Shown here piece by piece: positions 1 to 8,512 of a DNA stretch of 64,000 nucleotides. The stretch is from Paracidovorax wautersii. GTDB taxonomy: Bacteria > Pseudomonadota > Gammaproteobacteria > Burkholderiales > Burkholderiaceae_C. Numbering within the stretch: position 1 is the first letter of the stretch; each line of letters starts with the position of its first letter. Both the position numbers and the translations under genes were made by a program. The notes under the pieces were generated by a model. That model worked only from the letters and a program-made list of their open reading frames with translations. It searched no databases and was not told the origin of the DNA. The stretch covers positions 1 to 64,000 of the forward strand of contig NZ_FONX01000006.1 of assembly GCF_900113035.1 (NCBI RefSeq). The letters run 5' to 3'.

Positions 1-12
1 CGGCTTGACCCT
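1..12 (+). rRNA. 23S rRNA, last few bases of the 3' end (partial)
   Basis: The window opens with CGGCTTGACCCT, which matches from memory the very end of betaproteobacterial 23S rRNA (E. coli ends in GGCTTAACCTT). It lies about 130 bases before the 5S gene, the expected spacing in a 16S-23S-5S operon. The exact 3' end cannot be fixed from sequence alone. Confidence 0.5.
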
Positions 13-143
13 ATAACTTTGATCAGCAACTCTTTGCTGTCAGGTTGTTATGCCAAGTGACGCAGTCAAATAACCAAAGCTGATTTAACTCTATGAATTC
101 GCCGCCCAGATATCCGCAAGGATCTCTCGGTAGCAACCCTTTA

Positions 144-258
144 TGCCTGATGACCATAGCAAGTTGGTACCACTCCTTCCCATCCCGAACAGGACAGTGA
201 AACGACTTCGCGCCGATGATAGTGCGGGTTCCCGTGTGAAAGTAGGTCATCGTCAGGC
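144..258 (+). rRNA. rrf: 5S ribosomal RNA
   Basis: The sequence from TGCCTGATGACC to GGTCATCGTCAGGC is a typical betaproteobacterial 5S rRNA. The terminal stem pairs GCCTGA with TCAGGC, and the conserved loop CCATCCCGAACAGG is present. The length of about 115 bases is normal. It is the last gene of the rRNA operon entering from the left and is followed at once by a terminator. Confidence 0.96.
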
Positions 259-273
259 TCTTACAGCCCAAAT

Positions 274-311
274 CGCCCCGCGTACGTAAGTACTCGGGGC
301 GCTTTGCTTTG
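274..311 (+). terminator. rRNA operon terminator
   Basis: The arms CGCCCCG (274-280) and CGGGGCG (295-301) form a 7-bp GC stem, followed by a CTTTGCTTT pyrimidine tract. It sits about 15 bases after the 5S gene. The stretch from here to 543 shows no convincing gene. Confidence 0.8.
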
Positions 312-543
312 GGGGACAGGAAACGATGCGGCACCAAGAGCAAGTGAGTGACGTCCGTTTTTGAAAACAGAGATATGTGCCTTTTCGGTCGACTTTGCTT
401 CTTCGGCTAGATGGACTGGGAGCGAGCGCATTGCTGCGCCAATCCATGCCCGAATAGTCCCGAATAGTTGCCCGCCATTCGCTTCCCGTTTTCTCCTGGA
501 ATTCGCCTAGACACTTCTGACGCCAGATCAACAGAGCGCTGCC

Positions 544-1281
544 ATGCAACTTCAAGATATTCTTTACTCGCAAGGTTTCGGTACGCGGCGTGTGTGCGCT
601 GGGCTGATCCAACAAGGCTGGGTGGAGGTTCGCGAAGCCTTGCAGGATGACTTCCACCCTCAGACCGATGCGACCGCGGAGGTGGCAGAGCAGGGTGCAG
701 TGCTCAAGGTCCAGGGCGTGGAGTGGCCCTATCACGCCAAGGCCTACGTGATGCTGCACAAGCCTGCAGGCACCGAGTGCTCGCAGAAGCCCTCCACCTA
801 TCCGAGCATCTATACGCTGCTGCCGGCGCCGCTACGCCAGCGGCCGAGCAAGAGTGCGGTCATCGGTGTGCAGGCTGTGGGGCGCCTGGACCAGGACACC
901 ACCGGGCTGCTGCTGCTGAGTGACGACGGGCAGTTCATCCACAAGATGAGCTCGCCGAAGAAGCACGTGCCCAAGGTGTACGAGGTGTCCACGAAGCATC
1001 CGGTCGATGCCGGGCAGATACAGCGGCTGCTTGAAGGCGTGGTACTGGATGACGACCCGAAGCCGGTGCGCGCTGCGGCCTGCGTCCAGACGGGCGATGC
1101 CGCTTTGTCGCTGACCTTGACCGAGGGCAAGTACCACCAGGTCAAGCGCATGCTCGCCGCCGTGGGCAACCGGGTGGAAGGGCTTCACCGTTCGCGCATC
1201 GGCGAACTGGTGCTGCCCAACGATCTTGCGCCGGGGCAATGGCGCTGGCTGGGCGCGGAAGATCTTGCTCTGCTGAAGTGA
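544..1281 (+). CDS. rsuA: 16S rRNA pseudouridine synthase (RsuA/RluE family)
   Basis: A 245-aa protein that isomerises a uridine in rRNA to pseudouridine. RsuA acts on position 516 of 16S rRNA. An N-terminal S4-like RNA-binding segment (about residues 1-50) precedes the catalytic domain. The catalytic Asp lies in the motif GRLDQDTTGLLLLSDDG, and the family motif KYHQVKRML is near residue 195. The length fits RsuA (about 230 aa) and not the larger RluB. The ATG at 544 fits the S4 domain start. RsuA rather than RluE is the likelier member but is not proven here. Confidence 0.88.
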   Translation: MQLQDILYSQGFGTRRVCAGLIQQGWVEVREALQDDFHPQTDATAEVAEQGAVLKVQGVEWPYHAKAYVMLHKPAGTECSQKPSTYPSIYTLLPAPLRQRPSKSAVIGVQAVGRLDQDTTGLLLLSDDGQFIHKMSSPKKHVPKVYEVSTKHPVDAGQIQRLLEGVVLDDDPKPVRAAACVQTGDAALSLTLTEGKYHQVKRMLAAVGNRVEGLHRSRIGELVLPNDLAPGQWRWLGAEDLALLK

Positions 1282-1291
1282 ATGTGTCTTT

Positions 1292-1320
1292 ACGTGAGCC
1301 AGAGGAACTTTGGCTCACGT
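1292..1320 (+). terminator. Perfect 10-bp hairpin after rsuA (possible terminator)
   Basis: ACGTGAGCCA (1292-1301) and TGGCTCACGT (1311-1320) pair perfectly around a 9-base loop, 10 bases after the rsuA stop. No T-run follows directly. A second stem, GACGCCA (1335-1341) with TGGCGTC and a T-rich loop, lies 15 bases further on. Together they may end the rsuA transcript. Confidence 0.5.
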
Positions 1321-1439
1321 GGCGGACCTTTGATGACGCCAGTGAGGGCTTTTTTTGGCGTCTAATCTGCCCTGTCGTTCCGGTGGCGAGCTGCCCCGGA
1401 GGGCTTACCTGATCGATCCCTTTCGGAAAGTTTGACTAA

Positions 1440-2429
1440 GTGAAATCTTCGTTCTTGGGGCGCTGTGGCGCTGTGCTGGTGGCGCTGTGTGCATTGGTGG
1501 GGAATGTGCATGCAAGCAGCCCCTTGCCTCCGGTCTTCGTGTTGAATTCCCTGGATGCCGACATCAGCGTCATCGACCCGGCGACGTGGACGGAGACGAC
1601 CCGCATCTCCACGGGCAAAGAGCCGCACCACATGTATCTGACGCCGGACGAGAAGTCCCTCGTCATCGCCAATGCCTTGGGTGATTCCCTGACCTTCGTC
1701 GATCCTAAGACGGCGCAGGTCCAGCGCGTGGTGCGGGGCATCGTGGACCCGTACCACCTGCGCTTCTCGCCGGACATGAAGTGGCTGGTGACGGCGGCCA
1801 ACCGTTTGAATCACGTCGATTTCTACCGCTGGGACGGCAAGGACCTCACCCTGGTGGAGCGCGTGGCGACGGGCAAGACCCCGAGCCACCTGTGGATCGA
1901 CAGCCAGAGCCGTACGGTCTATTCGTCGATGCAGGACAGCGACGAGTTGGTGGCGATCGATGTGGCGACGCGCAAGATCAAGTGGCGGACCAAGACCGGC
2001 CCGATGCCGGCCGATATCTATGGCAGCGCCGATGGCCGCTTCCTGTTCGTGGGCCTGACGGGTGGCGATAGCGTGGAGGTGTTCGACATCTCCGGTGCGG
2101 AACCTCGCAGCGTTCAGCGGATCAAGACGGGAGCAGGCGCCCACGCCTTCCGCTCGGCAGGCGATGGCCGGCATATCTTCGTGAGCAACCGGGTGGCCAA
2201 CACGATTAGCAAGATCGACATGGTCGATAAGAAGGTGGTGGATGTCTATCCCGCGCCTGGCGGCCCGGACTGCATGGACGTGTCTCCCGATGGCCGCTGG
2301 ATCTATGTCAGCGCCCGCTGGGCCCGCAAGTTGTTGGTGATCGATACCAAGGAGCGCAAGGTGGTTCAGAAGGTGAACGTGGGCAAGTCGCCGCATGGCG
2401 TCTGGACCCTGCAGCACGCAGTCCGTTGA
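1440..2429 (+). CDS. YncE-like secreted beta-propeller protein
   Basis: A 329-aa protein with a cleavable signal peptide (about residues 1-26, ending near GNVHAS). The rest is a repeated propeller in which blades carry motifs such as VANALGDSLTFVDP, VSNRVANTISKID and SPDGRWIYVSAR. These are typical of the YncE/YVTN family of periplasmic seven-bladed propellers, whose roles are mostly unknown and may include ligand or DNA binding. The start is a GTG. It is followed by a deacetylase gene 52 bases downstream, and the two may be co-transcribed. Confidence 0.78.
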   Translation: MKSSFLGRCGAVLVALCALVGNVHASSPLPPVFVLNSLDADISVIDPATWTETTRISTGKEPHHMYLTPDEKSLVIANALGDSLTFVDPKTAQVQRVVRGIVDPYHLRFSPDMKWLVTAANRLNHVDFYRWDGKDLTLVERVATGKTPSHLWIDSQSRTVYSSMQDSDELVAIDVATRKIKWRTKTGPMPADIYGSADGRFLFVGLTGGDSVEVFDISGAEPRSVQRIKTGAGAHAFRSAGDGRHIFVSNRVANTISKIDMVDKKVVDVYPAPGGPDCMDVSPDGRWIYVSARWARKLLVIDTKERKVVQKVNVGKSPHGVWTLQHAVR

Positions 2430-2481
2430 GGGCTGCCGCGTTCATCCATTCGAGCCCACCCTTCTTTCCGGAGCGCTTCGC

Positions 2482-3297
2482 ATGCCTTCAGCCGCGATGA
2501 TCACACGCAAGCAGTTTGCTATTTTTATGATAGCTGCCTGCGCAGCTGCGACGGGCGCCAACGCCCAAAGCGATTGCACGAAGCCCGTGTATCTGACGAT
2601 GGACACCGGCCACATGGGCATCGCCCAACTGGTGGCCGACGTGCTCAAGCGCCAGCACGTCAAGGTGACCTTCTTCGCGGCCAATGAGCCGACCCAGGTG
2701 GGCGAGGGCAGCCTTTCGGACGACTGGGCGCCGTGGTGGAAGGCCCGCGCGGCCGAGGGACACGAATTCGCCTCGCATACCATGGACCATGCCTATTGGC
2801 GCGGCGATGCCGGCACGCCAAGCGCGCCGGCCTTCCGCATTCGCCCTTCCGCCGGGCCGCATGCAGGGCAGGAGTCCGTCATGACGGCTGCGCAGTATTG
2901 CCAGGAGATCTCCCGGGCGGCGGATCGTCTCAAGGCCATCACGGGCAAGACCCCGCTGCCTCTGTTCCGTGCGCCCGGTGGCAAGACCTCGCCGCAGCTG
3001 CTGGCCGCGGCCAAATCGTGCGGATACGCGCACGTGGGCTGGTCGCCGGCGGGCTTCCTGGGCGATGAGCTGCCCAGCGAGAAGTACAGCAACAAGGCGC
3101 TGCTGCAGAAGGCGCTGCGTTCCATTCGTCCTGGCGACATCCTGCTGGCGCATCTGGGCATCTGGTCGCGCAAGGACCCCTGGGCGCCTGCCAACCTGGA
3201 GCCGCTGATCGTGGGCCTGAAGGAGCGGGGCTTTTGCTTCAGGACGCTGCGCGATCACCCGGATTACCGCGACTGGATCGCGCAGCACAAGCAGTGA
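2482..3297 (+). CDS. Polysaccharide deacetylase (NodB domain), secreted
   Basis: About 271 aa, with a signal peptide ending near TGANAQS and then a NodB homology domain. Motif 1 reads LTMDTGHMG where classical enzymes have TFDDG, so the first Asp is kept and the second (usually a metal ligand) is Thr. The metal-binding H-x3-H motif is present as SHTMDH, and RAPGG supplies the motif-3 Arg. It probably removes acetyl or formyl groups from an envelope glycan. The changed motif 1 makes the exact activity uncertain. Starts at 2482 or 2497 are both possible. Confidence 0.78.
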   Translation: MPSAAMITRKQFAIFMIAACAAATGANAQSDCTKPVYLTMDTGHMGIAQLVADVLKRQHVKVTFFAANEPTQVGEGSLSDDWAPWWKARAAEGHEFASHTMDHAYWRGDAGTPSAPAFRIRPSAGPHAGQESVMTAAQYCQEISRAADRLKAITGKTPLPLFRAPGGKTSPQLLAAAKSCGYAHVGWSPAGFLGDELPSEKYSNKALLQKALRSIRPGDILLAHLGIWSRKDPWAPANLEPLIVGLKERGFCFRTLRDHPDYRDWIAQHKQ

Positions 3298-3339
3298 AGA
3301 GGCGGCGCAGCACAGTCGCTGCCGCTGAGGATTTTTGAG

Positions 3340-4326
3340 ATGGATATCCTGGTCAATTGGTTCGATCTGGCGCAGCAATGGCTCTTCGAGGCCGTGGTGC
3401 AGCCGCTGATGTTTTCCTTCGGCATGGCCAACCTGCTGGAGGACGGCTACGACGCCACGGGCTGGCTGCTGGTCGGCCTGCTGCAGCTGGTGGTCATGCT
3501 GGCAATCATCGCGCCGCTGCAGCGCTGGCGGCCCGTGGAGCCCGTGACGGACCGTGCGGCCATCCGCGTGGACGTGATCTACACGCTCATCCATCGGCTG
3601 GGTCTTTTCCGTCTGGGGCTCTTCTTTCTCTTCACGCCGTTCTGGGACGCGCTGTGGAGCATGCTGCGCATGCACGGCGTCAGCACCCTGCACCTGGACA
3701 ATCTCTGGCCTGGCGTGACCGACCTGCCCGTCGTCAGCCTGCTGATCTATCTGGTGGTGTTCGATGCGCTCGAGTACTGGATCCACCGTGGCCAGCATCA
3801 CTTCGAATGGTGGTGGAAGCTGCATTCGCTGCACCATTCGCAGCGCCAGATGACCATGTGGAGCGACAACCGCAACCACCTGCTTGACGATCTGGTGCAT
3901 TCCTTCATCGTGGTCAACGTGGCCCAGCTCATCGGCGTGGCGCCGGGGCAGTTCGTGCTCATCGTCGCGATCACCCAGCTGAGCGAGAACCTGCAGCACG
4001 CGAACATCCGCATGTGGTTCGGGCGCTTCGGCGAGCGGCTCTGGGTGAGCCCGCGCTTCCACCGGCTGCACCATGCCATCGGCATCGGCCACGAGTCGCA
4101 TCCCGCCCAGAGCGTCAACAAGCCCGTGCTGGGCGGCCACAACTTCGGCGTGCTGCTGCCCTGGTGGGACATGCTGTTCCGCACCGCCAACTTCGAGCAG
4201 CGCTACGACGCCACCGGCGTGCGCGATCAGGTGGAGCCCGGCCCGGACGGGCGGGTGCGCGACTACGGCCGCGGCTTCTGGATGCAACAGTGGCGCGGCC
4301 TGCAGCGTTTGTGGGGCCGCGCCTGA
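3340..4326 (+). CDS. Sterol desaturase / fatty acid hydroxylase superfamily membrane protein
   Basis: A 328-aa integral membrane di-iron enzyme. The His clusters that bind the iron pair are all visible: HRGQHH, HSLHHSQRQ and HRLHH, plus downstream His residues. Hydrophobic segments lie near residues 30-65, 85-110 and 135-160. Family members hydroxylate or desaturate sterols, fatty acids or ornithine lipids. No substrate can be named from sequence. It starts 42 bases after the deacetylase gene on the same strand. Confidence 0.82.
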   Translation: MDILVNWFDLAQQWLFEAVVQPLMFSFGMANLLEDGYDATGWLLVGLLQLVVMLAIIAPLQRWRPVEPVTDRAAIRVDVIYTLIHRLGLFRLGLFFLFTPFWDALWSMLRMHGVSTLHLDNLWPGVTDLPVVSLLIYLVVFDALEYWIHRGQHHFEWWWKLHSLHHSQRQMTMWSDNRNHLLDDLVHSFIVVNVAQLIGVAPGQFVLIVAITQLSENLQHANIRMWFGRFGERLWVSPRFHRLHHAIGIGHESHPAQSVNKPVLGGHNFGVLLPWWDMLFRTANFEQRYDATGVRDQVEPGPDGRVRDYGRGFWMQQWRGLQRLWGRA

Positions 4327-4360
4327 ACGCCGACATGCGCTGGCGCTATGCTTGCGGCCC

Positions 4361-5275
4361 ATGGGACTGTTGATCGATTCATTCTGGCGGGCCGCGGCCT
4401 ACTGCCTGCGTCCGCGGGTCATCGCGCTGTCGCTGCTGCCCCTGCTGCTGATCGCCTTGCTGGCCTGGGGCGCGGGCGCCCTGTGGTGGACGTCCTCGGT
4501 GGCGGCCGTGCAGCAGTCGCTGCAGACCTCCAGCTGGCTGGGGTTGCTCTGGGGATGGTTGCGGCAGTTCGGCATCGCCGATGCGCCTTCCGTGCTGGCG
4601 CCCCTGCTGGTCATCGTGGCGGCCACCCCGGTCATCGTGCTGATCGCCGTGCTGGCCGTGGCGCTCATGATGACGCCCGCCCTGGTGCGCCTCGTCGCCG
4701 AACGCCGTTTCCCGGCCCTGGAGCGCAAGCGCGGCGGCTCTCTGCTGGGTAGCCTGGCCTGGTCGCTGGGCTCCACGGCGGCCGCGCTGCTGGCCATGGT
4801 GGTGTCCATGCCGCTGTGGCTGGTGCCGCCCCTGGTGCTGGTGCTGCCGCCGCTCATCTGGGGATGGCTGACCTACCGGGTGATGAGCTTCGATGCCCTG
4901 GCGGATCACGCGAGCAAGGAAGAGCGCGTGCTGCTCCTGAAGCGGCACCACGTGTCCCTGCTGACCATGGGCGTGGTGTGCGGCTATCTGGGCGCGGCTC
5001 CTGGCATCGTCTGGGCGTCAGGCGTGGTGTTCGCCGCGGCCTTCTTCGTGCTGGTGCCCGTCGCCGTCTGGATCTACACCCTGGTGTTCGCGTTTTCCTC
5101 GCTATGGTTCACCCACTACGCCCTGGCGGCGCTGGAGCGCCTGCGGCGCGAGCGCGGTGAGCCACCGGTGGCTGCTGCGCCCGTGGCCGACGCGGCCGCT
5201 TCGGCTACGACGCCTTCCGCTGCGCTGCCGGCTCCCTCCAGCGCTTCCAACCCTCTTTCTTCCACTCAGCCATGA
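4361..5275 (+). CDS. EI24 domain membrane protein
   Basis: About 304 aa. The start is set at ATG 4361, just after the desaturase stop; longer in-frame readings overlap that gene. It has at least five hydrophobic segments (for example around residues 20-45, 70-110, 140-175 and 215-255) and the EI24/CysZ-like fold signature with RVMSFDALADHAS in the middle. CysZ is a sulfate transporter of this superfamily, but the C-terminal Ala/Pro/Ser tail and the context do not allow the same role to be assigned. Its stop overlaps the start of the next gene. Confidence 0.72.
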   Translation: MGLLIDSFWRAAAYCLRPRVIALSLLPLLLIALLAWGAGALWWTSSVAAVQQSLQTSSWLGLLWGWLRQFGIADAPSVLAPLLVIVAATPVIVLIAVLAVALMMTPALVRLVAERRFPALERKRGGSLLGSLAWSLGSTAAALLAMVVSMPLWLVPPLVLVLPPLIWGWLTYRVMSFDALADHASKEERVLLLKRHHVSLLTMGVVCGYLGAAPGIVWASGVVFAAAFFVLVPVAVWIYTLVFAFSSLWFTHYALAALERLRRERGEPPVAAAPVADAAASATTPSAALPAPSSASNPLSSTQP

Positions 5276-6093
5276 TCCCTTCCTTCGGCCTCATCATCGT
5301 GGGCGATGAAATCCTCTCGGGCAAGCGTGCGGACAAGCACATGCCCAAGGTCATCGAACTGCTGGCCGCGCGCGGCCTGGGCCTGGCCTATGCCGACTAC
5401 GTGGGCGACGACCCCGACCGCATCACCGCCACGCTCCAGCGCGCCTTCGCGTCGGCCGACGTGGTGTTCTCCTGCGGCGGCATCGGCGCCACGCCGGACG
5501 ATCACACCCGGCAATGCGCGGGCCGTGCCCTGGGCGTGCCGCTGGCCTTGCATCCGCAGGCCAAGGCGCTGATCGAGGAACGCATGCAGGACACGGCCCG
5601 CGAGCAGGGCGTGCCCTACGAGCCCGACCGTGCGGACAACGTCCACCGGCTGAACATGGGCGTGTTCCCCGAAGGCGCGGCCATCATTCCCAACCCATAC
5701 AACAAGATTCCGGGCTTTTCCTGCGCAGGCGCGGGGGGCTCGCAGGTGCATTTCGTGCCGGGCTTTCCCGTCATGGCCTGGCCGATGATCGAATGGGTGC
5801 TCGACACCCACTACGCGCACTGCTTCAACCGGCAGCCGCAGACCGAACACTCGGTCGTGGTGTACGGTTCGATGGAGGCCACGCTGACGCCGCTCATGGA
5901 GCGCATCGAGCGGGACCATGCCCAGGTGCGCGTCTTCAGCCTGCCGAGCGTGGACCATCCCGAACATGGGCGCCATATCGAACTCGGCGTGAAAGGGCCC
6001 GCTGCGCTCGTTCCGGCGGCGTGGATCGCTTTGCAAACCGCTTTGCACGATATTGGTGCAAGCATGGGCCCCGAAGTGGTGCGCAATACCTGA
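5272..6093 (+). CDS. Molybdopterin-binding protein (MoaB/CinA N-domain-like)
   Basis: A 273-aa protein of the MoCF/MoaB fold. GLIIVGDEILSGK at the N terminus and CGGIGATPDDHT near residue 65 are the family signature for the molybdopterin or nucleotide pocket. It lacks the CinA deamidase domain, so it is the short competence/damage-inducible A-like form common in betaproteobacteria. Role not known. It overlaps the EI24 gene by 4 bp (ATGA), so the two are translationally coupled. Confidence 0.82.
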   Translation: MIPSFGLIIVGDEILSGKRADKHMPKVIELLAARGLGLAYADYVGDDPDRITATLQRAFASADVVFSCGGIGATPDDHTRQCAGRALGVPLALHPQAKALIEERMQDTAREQGVPYEPDRADNVHRLNMGVFPEGAAIIPNPYNKIPGFSCAGAGGSQVHFVPGFPVMAWPMIEWVLDTHYAHCFNRQPQTEHSVVVYGSMEATLTPLMERIERDHAQVRVFSLPSVDHPEHGRHIELGVKGPAALVPAAWIALQTALHDIGASMGPEVVRNT

Positions 6094-6192
6094 CGTTCAT
6101 CGTCCTGGCGAGTGATGCACTGTTTTGGGGTGTTTTTGCAGGTGCGGTGAAAACTCTCGCCGTGCTCTGCCTTAGTGCATGGAGGCCTGCCG

Positions 6193-6210
6193 TTGGCATG
6201 CAACCTGCTT
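6193..6210 (+). promoter_or_regulatory. Sigma-54 (-24/-12) promoter of glnA
   Basis: TTGGCATGCAACCTGCTT contains GG (6195-6196), exactly ten bases, then GC (6207-6208), the invariant spacing of RpoN promoters. It lies 45 bases before the glnA start. Possible NtrC half-sites upstream (TGCACT near 6115 and AGTGCA near 6175) are imperfect. An NtrC-activated, nitrogen-limitation-induced promoter is the natural reading because ntrB and ntrC follow. Confidence 0.82.
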
Positions 6211-6253
6211 TTCTTTCGACGTTTTTAACAAGCGCTTAATCCTGGAGATCCTG

Positions 6254-7669
6254 ATGGCCAAGACCGTTGCAGACGTGATGAAGATGGTGAAGGAGAACGA
6301 AGTCAAGTTCGTTGACTTCCGCTTCACCGATACCCGTGGCAAGGAACAGCACGTGACCGTGCCCGTGTCCCATTTCGACGAAGACAAGTTCTCGTCGGGC
6401 CACGCCTTCGACGGCTCGTCGGTGGCCGGCTGGAAGGGCATCGAAGCGTCGGACATGCAACTCATGCCCGACCCGAACACGGCCAACATCGACCCCTTCT
6501 TCGAAGAAACCACGCTGTTCCTGCAGTGCGACGTGATCGAGCCGGGCGACGGCAAGGCCTATGACCGCGATCCCCGCTCCATCGCCAAGCGCGCAGAAGC
6601 CTACCTGAAGGCTTCCGGCCTGGGCGACACGGCCTACTTCGGTCCGGAACCCGAATTCTTCATCTTCGACGGCGTGCGCTGGAGCAACGAGCCCGGCAAG
6701 GTCATGTTCGAGATCGAAGAGTACGAAGCTCCCTGGAACTCGGGCGCCAAGCTCGAAGGCGGCAACCGCGGCCACCGTCCCACCGTCAAGGGCGGCTACT
6801 TCCCCGTGCCCCCGGTCGACAGCACGCAAGACATGCGCGCTGAAATGTCCCTGATCCTCGAATCCCTGGGCATCCCGGTCGAAGTGTTCCACCACGAAGT
6901 GGCGGGCGCTGGCCAGAACGAAATCGGCACCAAGTTCAGCACGCTGGTCGAGCGCGCCGACTGGACGCAGGTCCTGAAGTACGTCGTCTGGAACGTGGCC
7001 AACGCCTACGGCAAGACGGCGACCTTCATGCCCAAGCCCTACGCTGGCGACAACGGCTCCGGCATGCACGTTCACCAGTCCATCTGGAAGGACGGCAAGA
7101 ACCTGTTCGCCGGCGACGGCTATGCAGGCCTGTCCGATTTCGCCCTGTACTACATCGGCGGCATCATCAAGCACGCCCGTGCCCTGAACGCCATCACCAA
7201 CCCCGGCACGAACAGCTACAAGCGTCTGGTGCCCGGCTTCGAAGCTCCGGTGAAGCTGGCCTACTCGGCCCGTAACCGTTCCGCCTCGATCCGTATTCCC
7301 TACGTCGCCAACCCGAAGGGCCGCCGTATCGAAGCGCGCTTCCCCGATCCTTCCGCCAACCCCTACCTGGCCTTCTCGGCCCTGATGATGGCTGGCCTGG
7401 ACGGCGTGGAAAACAAGATCCATCCGGGCGAAGCCGCCACGAAGGACCTCTACCACCTGCCGCCCGAAGAAGACAAGCTGGTGCCCACCGTGTGCCACAG
7501 CCTGGACCAGGCGCTGGAATACCTGGACAAGGACCGCAGCTTCCTGACCAAGGGTGGCGTGTTCACCGATTCCATGCTGGATGCCTACATCGAGCTGAAG
7601 ATGGGCGAAGTCACGCGCTTCCGCATGGCTCCTCACCCTGTCGAATACGACATGTACTACTCCCTGTGA
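6254..7669 (+). CDS. glnA: Glutamine synthetase type I
   Basis: A 471-aa enzyme that forms glutamine from glutamate, ammonia and ATP. GS motifs are visible: the N-terminal DFRFTDTRG beta-grasp, the metal/substrate motif [19 protein letters not shown], the ATP-binding segment [19 protein letters not shown], and the adenylylation-loop Tyr in NLYHLPPEE-like form (DLYHLPPEE), so control by GlnE adenylylation is likely. The ATG at 6254 is preceded by CTGGAGATCCTG, which supplies a ribosome site. Transcription from the sigma-54 promoter upstream is expected. Confidence 0.97.
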   Translation: MAKTVADVMKMVKENEVKFVDFRFTDTRGKEQHVTVPVSHFDEDKFSSGHAFDGSSVAGWKGIEASDMQLMPDPNTANIDPFFEETTLFLQCDVIEPGDGKAYDRDPRSIAKRAEAYLKASGLGDTAYFGPEPEFFIFDGVRWSNEPGKVMFEIEEYEAPWNSGAKLEGGNRGHRPTVKGGYFPVPPVDSTQDMRAEMSLILESLGIPVEVFHHEVAGAGQNEIGTKFSTLVERADWTQVLKYVVWNVANAYGKTATFMPKPYAGDNGSGMHVHQSIWKDGKNLFAGDGYAGLSDFALYYIGGIIKHARALNAITNPGTNSYKRLVPGFEAPVKLAYSARNRSASIRIPYVANPKGRRIEARFPDPSANPYLAFSALMMAGLDGVENKIHPGEAATKDLYHLPPEEDKLVPTVCHSLDQALEYLDKDRSFLTKGGVFTDSMLDAYIELKMGEVTRFRMAPHPVEYDMYYSL

Positions 7670-7728
7670 TGGGCAGGGCGCGGCGGCCTCGGGGCCGCAG
7701 CGCCTGTCTGCACAAGGCAGTGATTTGA

Positions 7729-7754
7729 AAAGGCGGCGCGAGCCGCCTTTTTTC
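7729..7754 (+). terminator. glnA terminator
   Basis: AAAGGCGGC and GCCGCCTTTTTT form a strong stem with a four-base loop and a six-T tail, about 60 bases after the glnA stop. It separates glnA from the downstream genes, so ntrB-ntrC need their own promoter or read-through. Confidence 0.9.
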
Positions 7755-7925
7755 ATGCCCGGCCGGAACTTGCCTGCGGCGCGCGTGCCTGAGGAATGCA
7801 CCGCCCGCCCCGGCACGCTGCCGCGCGGCCCCACGGCATGCCGGGCTGAATTGGCGCTGCAAGATGATTGGGGGATACTCCCCGATACACCCAGCGTGCC
7901 CCGATGCATGCCTTCCGAGGAATCC

Positions 7926-8426
7926 ATGAAGAAGACTCTCACCGCATTGCTGACCTTGTGCGCCTGCCTGCCGGCCGCCTGGTCGCAGGACCGCATCTAT
8001 CGCTGCGGCAACGAATACACCAACAACGCCACGCAGGCCAAGGAGCGCGGCTGCAAGGTCGTCGAAGGCGGCAACGTGACAGTGCTGCAAAGCAGCCGGC
8101 CGGCGGGCGCGTCCTCGTCGGGCGGCGCGGGCAGCGGTGCCGCCACGTCTCCGGCCAATGCGCCGCGCGTCGGCACGTCCGACCAGCGCGCCCGCGATGC
8201 CGATGCCCGTGCCATCCTGGAGGCCGAGCTGCGCAAGGCCGAAACCCGCCAGGCCGAGCTGGCACGCGAATACAACAACGGCGCGCCCGAACGCACGGCG
8301 CTGGAGCTGCGCAACACGCAGGTCTATCAGGACCGGATCGCCTCGCTCAAGGCCAGCCTCGCGCGCGCCGACAGCGACGTGGCCGGCATCAAGCGCGAGC
8401 TGGCCCGCCTGCCGCCAGCCAACTGA
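7926..8426 (+). CDS. Secreted DUF4124-like / coiled-coil protein
   Basis: A 166-aa protein with a signal peptide (MKK start, cleavage near AWSQ). A short segment IYRCGNEYTNNATQAKERGC resembles the DUF4124 domain found in many small betaproteobacterial exported proteins. A Gly/Ser/Ala linker follows, then a charged helix (about residues 75-160) likely to form a coiled coil. The function is not known. It sits between glnA and ntrB in this lineage; whether it has any nitrogen role cannot be told. Confidence 0.66.
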   Translation: MKKTLTALLTLCACLPAAWSQDRIYRCGNEYTNNATQAKERGCKVVEGGNVTVLQSSRPAGASSSGGAGSGAATSPANAPRVGTSDQRARDADARAILEAELRKAETRQAELAREYNNGAPERTALELRNTQVYQDRIASLKASLARADSDVAGIKRELARLPPAN

Positions 8427-8512
8427 TTCGCTGCGGGAGCGGCAGGCAGGCCAGCCTCGGCTGAGTCCGCCTGCGCTTTCCGCCCCTTCACGATCGCCAG
8501 AAAGGGAATCGT

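Noticed and set aside
2488-4362. Long antisense ORFs over host genes (for example 624 aa over the deacetylase/desaturase and 586 aa over glnA)
   Set aside because: These are rich in His/Arg/Gln/Gly with no domain and mirror high-GC genes on the other strand.
6093-6190. A well-defined NtrC enhancer upstream of glnA
   Set aside because: Only scattered TGCACT/AGTGCA half-sites are present, with no 17-bp dyad matching TGCACC-N5-GGTGCA, so it is not listed as a feature.
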